The notes beneath the pieces are model-generated. The model was not told where the DNA came from, did no database searches, and was given only the letters and a program-made list of their open reading frames with translations. The position numbers and the translations under genes are program-made. 64,000 nt of DNA from JBDTNL01 sp039933785 (lineage in GTDB: Bacteria; Acidobacteriota; Thermoanaerobaculia; Multivoradales; JAGPDF01), in contig JBDTNL010000011.1 in assembly GCA_039933785.1 (NCBI GenBank), positions 7,455 through 71,454 on the forward strand, written 5' to 3'. This document shows positions 10,578-18,800 of this stretch, piece after piece; position 1 is the stretch's first letter; each line of letters starts with the position of its first letter.

Positions 10578-12077
10578 ATGCGCCCCCTGCCGACCTTGGT
10601 GTTCGCCTTCGCCGCCTGCGGAGCCCTCCTCGCGGAGGCGCCGAGCAACAGTCCTCAAGAAGCGTTCTCCCGCAGCCGGTGGATCGCGGAGCATTCCGCC
10701 ACGGCTCATTTCGACGGCGGCCTGCTCGGCTCGACCCGGGAGTCGATCGCCGAGTCCGACACGGCGCGTCTGGCGCCCGCACGGCGTCGGCCGACTCCAG
10801 AAGGGCCACCCAACGTTCGCATCAGCGAGGACATCCTCGAGCCCGATGAAGCAAGCGGAGGGCAACCCGAGACCGAGGCCGAGGTGTCGCTTGCCGCAGA
10901 CCCGGCCAACGAGGCTCACCTCGTCGCCGGATACCAGGAGGATCGATTCGAGAACGGCGGCGCGCGCGCCCTTACCTTCGCGGTCAGTAGCGACGGCGGC
11001 AGGCACTGGGGCGAAGGCCTGCTGCCCGCCCTCACCCGGCTCACCGGCGGAAGTTTCGAGCGCGCTAGCGACCCTTGGGTGGCGTTCGGCACCGGAACCC
11101 GCGTGCACTACGCCACCATCGCCTTCAACGAGACCAATCCGGACAATGAGGTCACGCTGTCGACCTCGGAGGACGGCGGCCAGAGCTGGGGTGCTCCGGT
11201 CGTGGTGCACGTCAACCACTCGCGGGACTTCGACGACAAAGAGGCGGTGGTCGCCGACCTCGCGACGAACAGCCCGTACCAGGGCCGCATCTACGTCGCG
11301 TGGGACACCGTCTTCACCGACAACCGGCAGGTCCTGCGTATCGCCCACTCCGCCGACGATGGCGCGTCGTTCTCGGCTCCGGTCGAGGTCTGGAGCGGCG
11401 GCCAGAATCTCAACGCGCTGCCGTTGGTCGGCCCCGATGGCGTGGTGCATTTGATCTGGATGAGCTTCGTGCAGAACACGATCCAGATCCTGACGTCGCG
11501 CTCCGAGGACGGCGGCGAGACTTGGAGCAGTCCGGTCACGGTCGGCGAACTGCGCTCCCACGGCGTCGATGGCATGCGCACCGGACAGCTGGTCGCGGCG
11601 GCGATCGATCCCCGACGTGGGGGCCTCTTTGTCACCTGGCCCGACGAGCGCTTCACGCCGGGTGTGGATCAGATCGTGCTCGCGACCTCGTGGGATGGCA
11701 TCGGATGGAGCGCGCCGATGCGGGTTTCGGATGGCCCTGACGACGCGCCCGCCTTCACACCCGCGGTGGCAGTCAACGGACAGGGTCACTTCGGCATCGC
11801 GTACTCGACCTTCCGCAACGATCCTCAGCGACGATTCCTTGCCGACCAGTACTTGGTGACCACCAACTCCCGCGGCCGGCTGCTCGGCGCCAGCCGGGTG
11901 AGCACGCACTCGTACGACATCCGCAACGCCGCGCTCTCCCGAGGCTTCTTTCTCGGCGACTACCAGGGCTTGGTAGCCGGTCAGAAGACGTTCCGGCCAG
12001 TCTGGGTCGCAACCTACGAAGATTCGCGCCTACGAGAGGGCAAGCAGCCGGACGTCGTGACGCTGCGCATTCCTTGA
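10578..12077 (+). CDS. Secreted Asp-box (BNR/sialidase-like beta-propeller) protein
   Basis: 499 residues from ATG 10578, chosen because MRPLPTLVFAFAACGALLAEA is a good signal peptide. An in-frame ATG at 10554 would add eight residues, and the GAGAGGAG just after it may be the ribosome site for 10578. Four Asp-box type repeats are visible: SSDGGRHWGEG, TSEDGGQSWGAP, RSEDGGETWSSP and TSWDGIGWSAP, as in the six-bladed propeller of exo-sialidases and related exported proteins. I do not see the full Arg triad of true sialidases, so enzymatic activity is not claimed. It is transcribed away from the HisC-like gene with an 80-nt divergent spacer. Confidence 0.8.
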   Translation: MRPLPTLVFAFAACGALLAEAPSNSPQEAFSRSRWIAEHSATAHFDGGLLGSTRESIAESDTARLAPARRRPTPEGPPNVRISEDILEPDEASGGQPETEAEVSLAADPANEAHLVAGYQEDRFENGGARALTFAVSSDGGRHWGEGLLPALTRLTGGSFERASDPWVAFGTGTRVHYATIAFNETNPDNEVTLSTSEDGGQSWGAPVVVHVNHSRDFDDKEAVVADLATNSPYQGRIYVAWDTVFTDNRQVLRIAHSADDGASFSAPVEVWSGGQNLNALPLVGPDGVVHLIWMSFVQNTIQILTSRSEDGGETWSSPVTVGELRSHGVDGMRTGQLVAAAIDPRRGGLFVTWPDERFTPGVDQIVLATSWDGIGWSAPMRVSDGPDDAPAFTPAVAVNGQGHFGIAYSTFRNDPQRRFLADQYLVTTNSRGRLLGASRVSTHSYDIRNAALSRGFFLGDYQGLVAGQKTFRPVWVATYEDSRLREGKQPDVVTLRIP

Positions 12078-12121
12078 CTCGAGAGTCGAGAATCTTGCCC
12101 GGCTCGCGCTAGGATCGAGCG

Positions 12122-12418
12122 GTGGAACTCGAACAGCTGACTCGAGACTCGTTTGCGCCGCTGCTCGACACCTCGTTCGAGGTGGCTCTCGTCGGCAGCC
12201 CGGCGTTGGACCTAAAGCTCGCCTCGATCGGAACCGCCGGAGCCGGTCTGCCGGGTGTCCGAGAGCCGTTCTCGCTGATCTTCCATGGCCCGCTCGCACC
12301 GACCCTGCCACAGGGTACTTTCACGCTCGCCCACGCGACTCTCGGGCAGCTTTCGATCTTCATAGTTCCAATCGGCCCGCTCGGTGCCGCGATGCGGTAC
12401 GAAGCGATCTTCAGCTAG
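12122..12418 (+). CDS. DUF6916-type small protein (associated with Tail-Collar gene clusters)
   Basis: 98 residues from GTG 12122. The pattern LEQLTRDSFAPLLDTSFEV, then REPFSLIFHGPLAPTLPQGT, FTLAHATLGQLSIFIVPIGP and a final MRYEAIF matches, from memory, the DUF6916 family. Those proteins are small, single-domain and beta-rich, of unknown function, and are commonly encoded beside phage Tail-Collar (MdpB-like) genes. Here it faces the Tail-Collar run. Its stop overlaps the end of the convergent GNAT gene by 8 nt. It has no signal peptide or membrane segment. The family name was not checked by a search. Confidence 0.72.
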   Translation: MELEQLTRDSFAPLLDTSFEVALVGSPALDLKLASIGTAGAGLPGVREPFSLIFHGPLAPTLPQGTFTLAHATLGQLSIFIVPIGPLGAAMRYEAIFS

Positions 12419-12893
12419 GTCGCCACTCCATCAAGTCGTAGACGCCGACATCGGCGATCACCGTGAAGCCCAGAAGCTCGTAGAGAGAGCGAGCGCGGTT
12501 CATCTTCTCGACGTGGATGGTCACCCGTTTGTGCTCGCGTTGGCCCTCTTCGAGCAGCGCCCGCAAGATGCGTGACCCGAAACCTCGCCCGCGCGCACTT
12601 CCGAGCAGCGAGATATCCATCAGGCGAATCTCGGTCGGCCGGTCGTGGCGATACAGACGACCGATCGGCTCGCCCGCATGCTCGACGACGAGGAACTGCG
12701 CCCCCGGGTAGTGTAGGCGGTAATGCTGATCCTGGGCTTCGAACTGATGGGTGACGAACGACAGCTTCTGCTCAGGCGCCCAGTCGGTCAGCGCCAGCTC
12801 GTCCTCGCGCGTGCCGGCGTACACGGCGAGCAACGTGCCGCGATCGGAATCCGCCGCCGGACGCAGCGTCATGCCGTCCCCGAGGTCGTGCAT
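12411..12893 (-). CDS. GNAT-family N-acetyltransferase
   Basis: 160 residues from ATG 12893 (a second in-frame ATG lies seven codons in). The GNAT fold is clear: a beta4 strand FLVVEHAGEPIGRLY, then ISLLGSARGRGFGSRILRAL carrying the acetyl-CoA pyrophosphate loop (RGRGFG) and helix, then VTIHVEKMNRARSLYELLGF, the usual last strand-helix. It transfers an acetyl group from acetyl-CoA to an unknown amine or protein. It is the last gene of a co-directional minus-strand run containing the Tail-Collar genes, and it overlaps the convergent DUF6916 gene by 8 nt. An acetyltransferase beside Tail-Collar and DUF6916 genes is a recurrent neighbour in my experience, but this is inference. Confidence 0.85.
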   Translation of the reverse strand: MHDLGDGMTLRPAADSDRGTLLAVYAGTREDELALTDWAPEQKLSFVTHQFEAQDQHYRLHYPGAQFLVVEHAGEPIGRLYRHDRPTEIRLMDISLLGSARGRGFGSRILRALLEEGQREHKRVTIHVEKMNRARSLYELLGFTVIADVGVYDLMEWRPS

Positions 12894-12923
12894 CCGTGAA
12901 GAGCGTCCTTCGGCCCAACCGGC

Positions 12924-13394
12924 TCAGGGCCGCGCTTCGAGCGTGCTTAGACGCCGCTCGAGGTCGACATAGGAGAGCTTGAGCATCGCCCGCGTCTCGG
13001 CCGACTGCGAGATCATGTCGAGGCGAAGGGCTTCGATCTGTCGCTCGGTCTTGGCATCGACCATGGCGACGCCCTCGGCCACCAGCCGAAGGTCGCTGCG
13101 GAGGTCTTCCGCGACGACGTCGAAGTGCCGGCGCAGTTCGTCTCGCAGCATGCCCGCGCTTTCGTCGACGTGCTGGCGTAGCTCACGGCGCAGCAGTACC
13201 CCGCTTTCGTCGAGGTGCAGGCGTAGCTCACGGCGCAGCAATGCCCCGCTTTCGTCCACGTGCTGACGTAGCTCGCTGCGCAGCGTTCCCGTGCTTTCGT
13301 CGAAGTGCTGGCGCAAGGTCTCCGCCGTCGCCTCGGTAAAGCGGCGGGCCGAGGAGAGCTCCTGCACCAGGTACTCGAATTGTTGGTCGTTCAT
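12924..13394 (-). CDS. Coiled-coil protein with 15-residue tandem repeats
   Basis: 156 residues from ATG 13394, with TCCTCC (complement GGAGGA) just upstream as ribosome site. No signal or membrane segment. Residues 37-111 are five tandem 15-residue units of the type LLRRELRxHxDESGx, and a partial unit precedes them. Predicted structure is one long helix. The 15-residue period (four turns) fits a right-handed or straight pentadecad coiled coil rather than the common heptad. The last 40 residues (KTERQIEALRLDMISQSAET, then LSYVDLERRLSTLEARP) look heptad-like. It recalls DUF1640/CCDC90-like or phage-tail coiled coils, but I do not recognise the family. It lies 69 nt after the Tat-signal gene and 30 nt before the GNAT gene. 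Confidence 0.75.
   Translation of the reverse strand: MNDQQFEYLVQELSSARRFTEATAETLRQHFDESTGTLRSELRQHVDESGALLRRELRLHLDESGVLLRRELRQHVDESAGMLRDELRRHFDVVAEDLRSDLRLVAEGVAMVDAKTERQIEALRLDMISQSAETRAMLKLSYVDLERRLSTLEARP
13062..13286 (-). repeat. 45-bp tandem repeats inside the coiled-coil gene
   Basis: Five head-to-tail 45-bp units, each coding 15 residues (residues 37-111). The first three share long near-identical runs, for example the GCTTTCGTC and GTAGCTC blocks recurring every 45 nt on the plus strand. The last two are diverged. Such in-frame repeats can expand or shrink and change the length of the rod. Confidence 0.85.
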
Positions 13395-13463
13395 GTCCGT
13401 CCTCCTTGATTCTAGCCAAGAAAGACGGATTTCGGCGGTGCAATCTTATGGCTAAGAGCAGCT

Positions 13464-14228
13464 CTACGAAGCCGGCGCCGTGGGCTCTGCGGTCACTAGC
13501 ACCGACAGCAAGCTCGCCTTGGCGAGGTCCGGTGCGAAGCTCACTTCCCGATCCCACGGCCGTCCGTTGACCGCCAGGAGATACGCCCCGCGCACGAGCC
13601 GCGGTTTGCCGGCGTCATCGCCCAGAGTGAAGGTCGCACGCTGCACGACGGGAGTGCGATCGTTCCTGCCCTGCACGCGCAGGATGAAGGTGACCTCACT
13701 CTGGAAGTCGGGCGAGACGTTAAAGGCCACCGGAGCGCTCAGGTTCTCTGGCTTCTTGCGATAGCTCCAGGCGTAGAACGTGGCGCCCAGCGGATTCTCT
13801 GGGCTCTTCACAAACACGTCGAGGTCAACTCGCTGCGGCAGGTTTGCCGCGGCAACGATTGGGAAGAAGCCCGCGATGCGCAGCCGCACCGGCGTGTTGG
13901 TGAGCGCGGGATCGCCCGAGCTCAAACTCGCGGCGGGTACGATGGTGACCTTGGAAGCGCCGCCCTTGGCGCCCGCGCCCGTGGTGCCACGAAGGCTCTG
14001 CTGCAGTCGATAGCCGGCGTGGCGGAGGCTCGCGAATTGAATGCTCTCCTCGACGAAGCCGAAGCAGATCGGCTGCGCGGCGGGAGCGGCGAGCAACTGC
14101 TGCGCGTTGGAAGCCCGCGACAGCAACGGCGTTGCGGCCAAGACGGAGCCCATCACGAGGAAATCGCGACGGCGGAATTGGCCGCGTGAGAGGAGAGGAA
14201 GCTTCGGATCGTCGTCCGTGGATTTCAT
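13464..14228 (-). CDS. Tat-signal protein of unknown function in the Tail-Collar operon
   Basis: 254 residues from ATG 14228, which has AGAGGAA eight bases upstream; the longer upstream frame overlaps the preceding gene and was rejected. The N-terminus holds RRRDFLVMGSVLAATPLLS, a good twin-arginine signal with cleavage near SNAQ. After it come about 210 residues, mostly beta-rich: VRLRIAGFFPIV, RVDLDVFVKSPE, FYAWSYRKKPENLS, VTFILRVQGRND and GAYLLAVNGRPWD. The alternating pattern suggests an Ig-like or beta-sandwich fold. I do not recognise the family. It begins 17 nt after the third Tail-Collar gene and is probably the last tightly packed gene of that operon, so an exported partner of those proteins is a fair guess. 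Confidence 0.75.
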   Translation of the reverse strand: MKSTDDDPKLPLLSRGQFRRRDFLVMGSVLAATPLLSRASNAQQLLAAPAAQPICFGFVEESIQFASLRHAGYRLQQSLRGTTGAGAKGGASKVTIVPAASLSSGDPALTNTPVRLRIAGFFPIVAAANLPQRVDLDVFVKSPENPLGATFYAWSYRKKPENLSAPVAFNVSPDFQSEVTFILRVQGRNDRTPVVQRATFTLGDDAGKPRLVRGAYLLAVNGRPWDREVSFAPDLAKASLLSVLVTAEPTAPAS

Positions 14229-14245
14229 CGCGTTCCTCTTTTTCT

Positions 14246-14764
14246 CTACGTGCGCGGCGGATAGACGCCCTGCAGAGCGATGCAGAAGTTGAGCGTCAGG
14301 TAGGGCTGGAGGTTGTTGTGGGGTTGATCGCCGCCGGCGGGGGCAAGGGCGCTGTCGCCGAATGGCGTTGGGGTGAATGTCGGATTCCACGCGAATCCGC
14401 CGGTCGAACGCGCAAGCGAACGTGTCGCGCTGGGCACCGGCTGATCGGCGCTGTCACTGTTGGCGCGGAGCTGGTGGGCGTGAGAGGGAATCTCCGACTC
14501 AAGCAGGGAAACGGTATCGGAGCCGCCGGTCTCCCCCAGGTCGTGGAGCGAGAGGCCTGGACCCTGGCCGGGATGCATGGGGGCGTTCCCTTGCACATCG
14601 GGAAGGGCGAAATTCGACTTGCCGTCCCCGCCGTAGGTCGTGCCCAACAAGGAAAACAGTGCCGTGTTCTGGCTCAGCGGAAGAAGCTGGCCATCGCAAA
14701 AAGCCCAGCCCTTGGGCGGGAAGTTGAACGGGAAAATCCGGATCTCGGCTACAAACGGGTCCAT
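14246..14764 (-). CDS. Phage Tail-Collar (MdpB-like) protein, copy 3
   Basis: 172 residues. The N-terminal Tail-Collar domain (about 1-65) shows FNFPPKGWAFCDGQLLPL, LFSLLGTTYGGDG and FALPDVQGNAPMHPGQG. A His-rich loop (IPSHAHQL) and a variable Pro/Thr-rich middle follow, then the closing block QPHNNLQPYLTLNFCIALQG. This is the bacterial 'microcystin-dependent protein' (MdpB) group, which shares its fold with tips of phage tail fibres, where the C-terminal part trimerises and binds ligands. It has no signal peptide. It lies 8 nt after copy 2 and 17 nt before the Tat-signal gene. The function of chromosomal members is not established. Confidence 0.9.
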   Translation of the reverse strand: MDPFVAEIRIFPFNFPPKGWAFCDGQLLPLSQNTALFSLLGTTYGGDGKSNFALPDVQGNAPMHPGQGPGLSLHDLGETGGSDTVSLLESEIPSHAHQLRANSDSADQPVPSATRSLARSTGGFAWNPTFTPTPFGDSALAPAGGDQPHNNLQPYLTLNFCIALQGVYPPRT

Positions 14765-14772
14765 GGCGCTCC

Positions 14773-15276
14773 CTAGGTTTGGGACGGGAAGATACCGAAC
14801 AGGGAAATGATGAAATCGACGCAGAGGTAGGGTTGAAAGTTATTGTGCGGTTGGCTGCCACCGACACCCGAGACGGCGCTTGCACCCGCGCTCACGTTCG
14901 GGACATCCTCGATGTACAACTGCACGGCGGTATTCTGCGCCGGCAGGTTCCCGCCCGGATTTCCCTGGTCTCCCGCGTTCTTCGTTGCCAGCAACGGGTG
15001 GCTGTGTGCGGGGATTTGCGAAACCGTCAGAGTGATTTCCTCCACTCCGCCCGTCTCCGCCAGCGTAAAGCCGCCGCCAAAGTGGATCGGCACCCGGCCA
15101 CGCAAGTCTGGAAGCGCAAAGGTCGACTGACCGTCACCGCCGTACGTGGTACCGATGAGATTGAACAACGTCTCGTTTTCCGAAATCGGCAGCAGCTGCC
15201 CCTCGCAGAACATCCATCCTGCCGGGGCGAAGTTGCCGGCGAAAATGCGAACTTCTCCAACGTAAGGTTGCGCCAT
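14773..15276 (-). CDS. Phage Tail-Collar (MdpB-like) protein, copy 2
   Basis: 167 residues from ATG 15276. The start was chosen because GGAGAGG fills the 8-nt gap to copy 1 and because MAQPYVGEVRIFAGNF aligns with the other two copies. The collar core is GWMFCEGQLLPIS, LIGTTYGGDGQSTFALPDL and RGRVPIHFGGG. The His-loop is QIPAHSHPL and the end block is QPHNNFQPYLCVDFIISLFG. The middle (about 95-135) differs from both neighbours. The family role is inferred from phage tail-fibre tips; the bacterial target is unknown. Translational coupling with its neighbours is likely, given the identical 8-nt spacers. Confidence 0.9.
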   Translation of the reverse strand: MAQPYVGEVRIFAGNFAPAGWMFCEGQLLPISENETLFNLIGTTYGGDGQSTFALPDLRGRVPIHFGGGFTLAETGGVEEITLTVSQIPAHSHPLLATKNAGDQGNPGGNLPAQNTAVQLYIEDVPNVSAGASAVSGVGGSQPHNNFQPYLCVDFIISLFGIFPSQT

Positions 15277-15284
15277 GCCTCTCC

Positions 15285-15785
15285 TCAGGTCTGCGAAGGG
15301 AAGATGCCCTGCAGGGCAATCGAGAAGTTGAGGACCAGAAACGGCTGCATGTTCAAGTGGGCCTGACTGCCACCTACCGCAGTGATGCTCCCGGGATTCA
15401 GCGACGTCAAATTCGTCGCGGCCCCGTACATCGAAGCCGTGGGCGCCAGGTAGGCGTTCACCGGCACCGGCTGCGGGGTGGCCGTCGCGGTCGTGCCGCT
15501 GAGCACGTGCGTGTGGGTGGGAATTTCGGAGATCGAGAGCGTGTGCCCCTGTTCGCCGCCTCGTTCGCCGAGCGTGTGACCGCTCCCCATGTGAATCGGC
15601 ACCCGACCCTGCAGGTTCGGCAAGCCGAAGTTTACGCGGCCGTCGCCGCCGTACGTCGTCCCCAATAGGGAGAACAGGCCCTGATTCTGATTGATGGGCA
15701 GGAGCTGCCCATCGCATAGCGCCCAGCCCTTCGGCGGGAAGTTGAAGCTCATCATGCGAATTTCCGACAAGAACGGTTCAGCCAT
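15285..15785 (-). CDS. Phage Tail-Collar (MdpB-like) protein, copy 1
   Basis: 166 residues from ATG 15785 with AAGGAGAA just upstream. Collar core: FNFPPKGWALCDGQLLPIN, LFSLLGTTYGGDG and RVNFGLPNLQGRVPIHMG. The His-loop is EIPTHTHVL and the end block is QAHLNMQPFLVLNFSIALQG. It starts 29 nt after the stop of the giant repeat protein and runs in the same direction, so it is likely the second gene of that operon. The three copies share core and tail but differ in the middle third, as expected for paralogues forming a heteromeric tip or recognising different ligands. Confidence 0.9.
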   Translation of the reverse strand: MAEPFLSEIRMMSFNFPPKGWALCDGQLLPINQNQGLFSLLGTTYGGDGRVNFGLPNLQGRVPIHMGSGHTLGERGGEQGHTLSISEIPTHTHVLSGTTATATPQPVPVNAYLAPTASMYGAATNLTSLNPGSITAVGGSQAHLNMQPFLVLNFSIALQGIFPSQT

Positions 15786-15813
15786 AGTTCTCCTTCAAGC
15801 TCTCGCGCCGCCG

Positions 15814-18800
15814 CTACGGGCAGGCTGCGCCGTTGACAAAACCATTGCTGGCGACCGACGCCGAGATCGTCGCGACTCCGCCGGTCGTATTCTGGCCCGC
15901 CAGGAATGTGGCCACCGCTGAGGTGTCGTTGAACGCCCCACCGTAACCCGGCAAGCGAATCGTCGTTGACTGCCGTTGACGCGGACGGAGGTCGAATCCG
16001 CCATTACCCACCACACCCGCGCCGGACACATCGTTCTTCAAAGCCCCCGCTCCGCCCACCGAAGCGCACACAAAATGGGTATCGCCCGCGGTGGTCCCGA
16101 CGTTCAGCTCCATCCCATGCAAGGCGAACGAGTCCGGCTCCTTGACCGAGTTCCCAGTCGCCGTGACGTTCACGGTCCCGTTGCCGCCGCTGGTGTTGTC
16201 GCCCACCTGGACCAGGATGCCGTCGTTGTTGAAACGCCGGATCGTGTTGTTCGTGACGTGCGTCGTGTGCGTGCCGCCACCCACATGGATGATTGCGATG
16301 CCATTGCCTTGCGCGGATCCGCTGTTGGCGACCCCTGTGACGCCGATGACATTGCCGTCGATGGTGCCCGAGAAGGTGCCGGTGCCGGCGCCCTTGGACA
16401 CGTTGATCGCGTTGCCTACGGCATTGCGCATCGTGTTGCCCTGAATGTTATAGGTCAGTGAAGGATTCCCGTTGCCGCCGCTGCTGACGAAGATGTCGCC
16501 AGCGCCAGCAATCGCTGCCATCGACTGTGTGAAGCCGTTCGCGGTGAGCACGAGATCGCCGCTCGGCGTGCTGCTGCCGTTGAGCAGATACTGAATGAAG
16601 TGTGAGCGGGAACCGGTGAACGTCGACCCGGTTACCGTCACATTGACGGCGGCTGTACCAGCGGCCTGCAGGTTGAGCGCGGCGTTACCGAAGGATGCGC
16701 TATTCGCACCGATCGTGCAGTTGGTGATGGTGAGCCGGTTCAAAGTCCCGGTCGTGTTCAAGAGACGGACGTTGTCCTCCCAACCACCGCTGATGTTCAC
16801 GTTCGTCAATGTCGCCGATCCGGTGAGCTCGTCGAAGCTGACGCTGCCCTCGTTGGCCACGTCGTTGTCGCCATTCACTCCGTTGATCACGGAATCGGTA
16901 AGCGTGAAGCCGCTCACCGTATTGCCGCGGATGGCGAAGTCGGAGAAGTCGTTGAGTTGCATCCGTGCGAACGAGGGCGCGAGCGTGCTCGTCAGACTGA
17001 TCCCGATGCCGCACTTCCTGATCGTTCCACCGCTGCCTGGCGTCCCGGTGCCGGCTACTGTCAGGCTGCCAGAGGCACCCGTGTTGTTGAGCACGATGCC
17101 GTTCGTCGGCCCGCTCACCGCGGTGCCCGCCGAGATGCTCCTGAACTTCAAACCGCTCGCCCCGATCGTGGTGTTCGCCACGTTGAGCGCCGTGCCGGTC
17201 GTGGTGGTCAGCGTGCTCGTCGTGTCGGTCGCCGTCACGGTGCCGCCGCCGGTGGCGTTGAAGGCTGTGTTGCTACCGCTGCTGAACGTCAGCGTGCCAG
17301 TGAAGCCGATCGTCGAACCGGTGTTGCTGGTGAGATCGACGCCCTTGCCTGCCGACACATTGATCGTGCCGTCGTAGCTGATCGTGGCGTTGCTGCTGCC
17401 GACTTGGAAGCCGGTGCCCGTGGAGCCCGTGATGCTGCTGCCGGAACCCGCCGAGAACGTGCCGAGCACGCTATTGAGTGCCACACCTGTCGTCGCGCTG
17501 TTCGTGCTCTTGACGCTCGTCGGCTGGAGATTGATCGTCGCGCTGGCGACATCGACTGCCGGACCACCGATGGCTTCGAAGGTTGCGACTCCGGTTCCGA
17601 CCGTCACGCGCGTCCCGGTCCCGGCTCCCACGTTCACGGCGCCCGTGCCCGACACTCGGACTGCCGCCCCGCCGTCGGCGAAGACATCGAGATCGGTGAA
17701 GGCAAGATCGCCGGAGACCGAGGTGAGGACCAGGCCGCTTCCGCCGACTCCGTTGCCACTGACGCCGACCGCTGTTGTTCCGCCGGACACCTGATCGTAG
17801 CCACCACCGGACACCGCGTCGAACTTGGCACTGGTGACCAGAATGCCGCTGCCGGCAGTAGTGCCGCTCACTACGTTGTTCGCGAAAGCGGTGATCGTCG
17901 TCGTGCCGCCGCCCGAGCCGTCGATGAAGATTCCACTGGCTGCCGAGACGACCGTTTCGTTGTCGACGTCGAGTAGCGTGGCGCCGGCCGTCGTGCGGGC
18001 GTCGATCCCGTTACCGGTCGCACTCACCGAGTTGTTCTGGATCGCGACGGCCGCACCGCCCGTGCCGCCCGCAACGACCTTGATGCCTTGCTGGCCGGAG
18101 CCGGTGATCACGTTGCCGCTGATCGTGGCGCTGCCGGACCCCGCCGCGGTCGTCGTCACGTTGATCGCGTTGGTGTTGGCGGTGATGCTAAATCCGCGCA
18201 CCTCGACGCCGGTGATGTTGGTGATCCCGACCGCATTGCCGCTCGCAGCAGGGTTGTCGATCAACGGGCGGTTGGCCGGAGTCGCCGCCACCAGCGTGGG
18301 GTTTACGACGCCATTGATGGTGTTCGCTATCGTCAGGCCAAAGGCTTCGCCGTAGAACTTCTGGTTCGCCTTGAGGACGATCCCGGCGGCCTGCCCCGTG
18401 GTCGTCAAGTCGCCGCCGTATACGAAGATGTAGTCACCCGCGAGCGAGGCTGTCTGCGCCTCTGCCAGCGTGTCGAACGGATCCTGCGAGCGCCCCAGGC
18501 CGCCCGCCGCAGCGTTGTTCTTCACGAACCACGCGCGGCTCTTGAGATTGACCGTCACCGTGCGAGTGACCGTCGCCACACTGTCGGTCACGGAATAGGG
18601 GAAGGTGTCGGTCGCCGCGGGATCGGCCGTCTTCGGCGTGAACAGGAATTCGCCGTTCGTTGCAATGGTTACCGTGCCGCCGTTGACGGTCGCACCGGAG
18701 AACGCCACCGCCGCCAGCGGACTCGGGCCGTCGGGGTCGGTGAAGTTGGCGACCAAGTTGCCGGCGACGAAGATCTCCGGCGTCGTCAGGCTTGGGGCCG

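Noticed and set aside
14246..15785. Prophage or tailocin remnant
   Set aside because: Only Tail-Collar genes are present; no sheath, tube, baseplate, lysis, capsid or integrase genes exist in the window.
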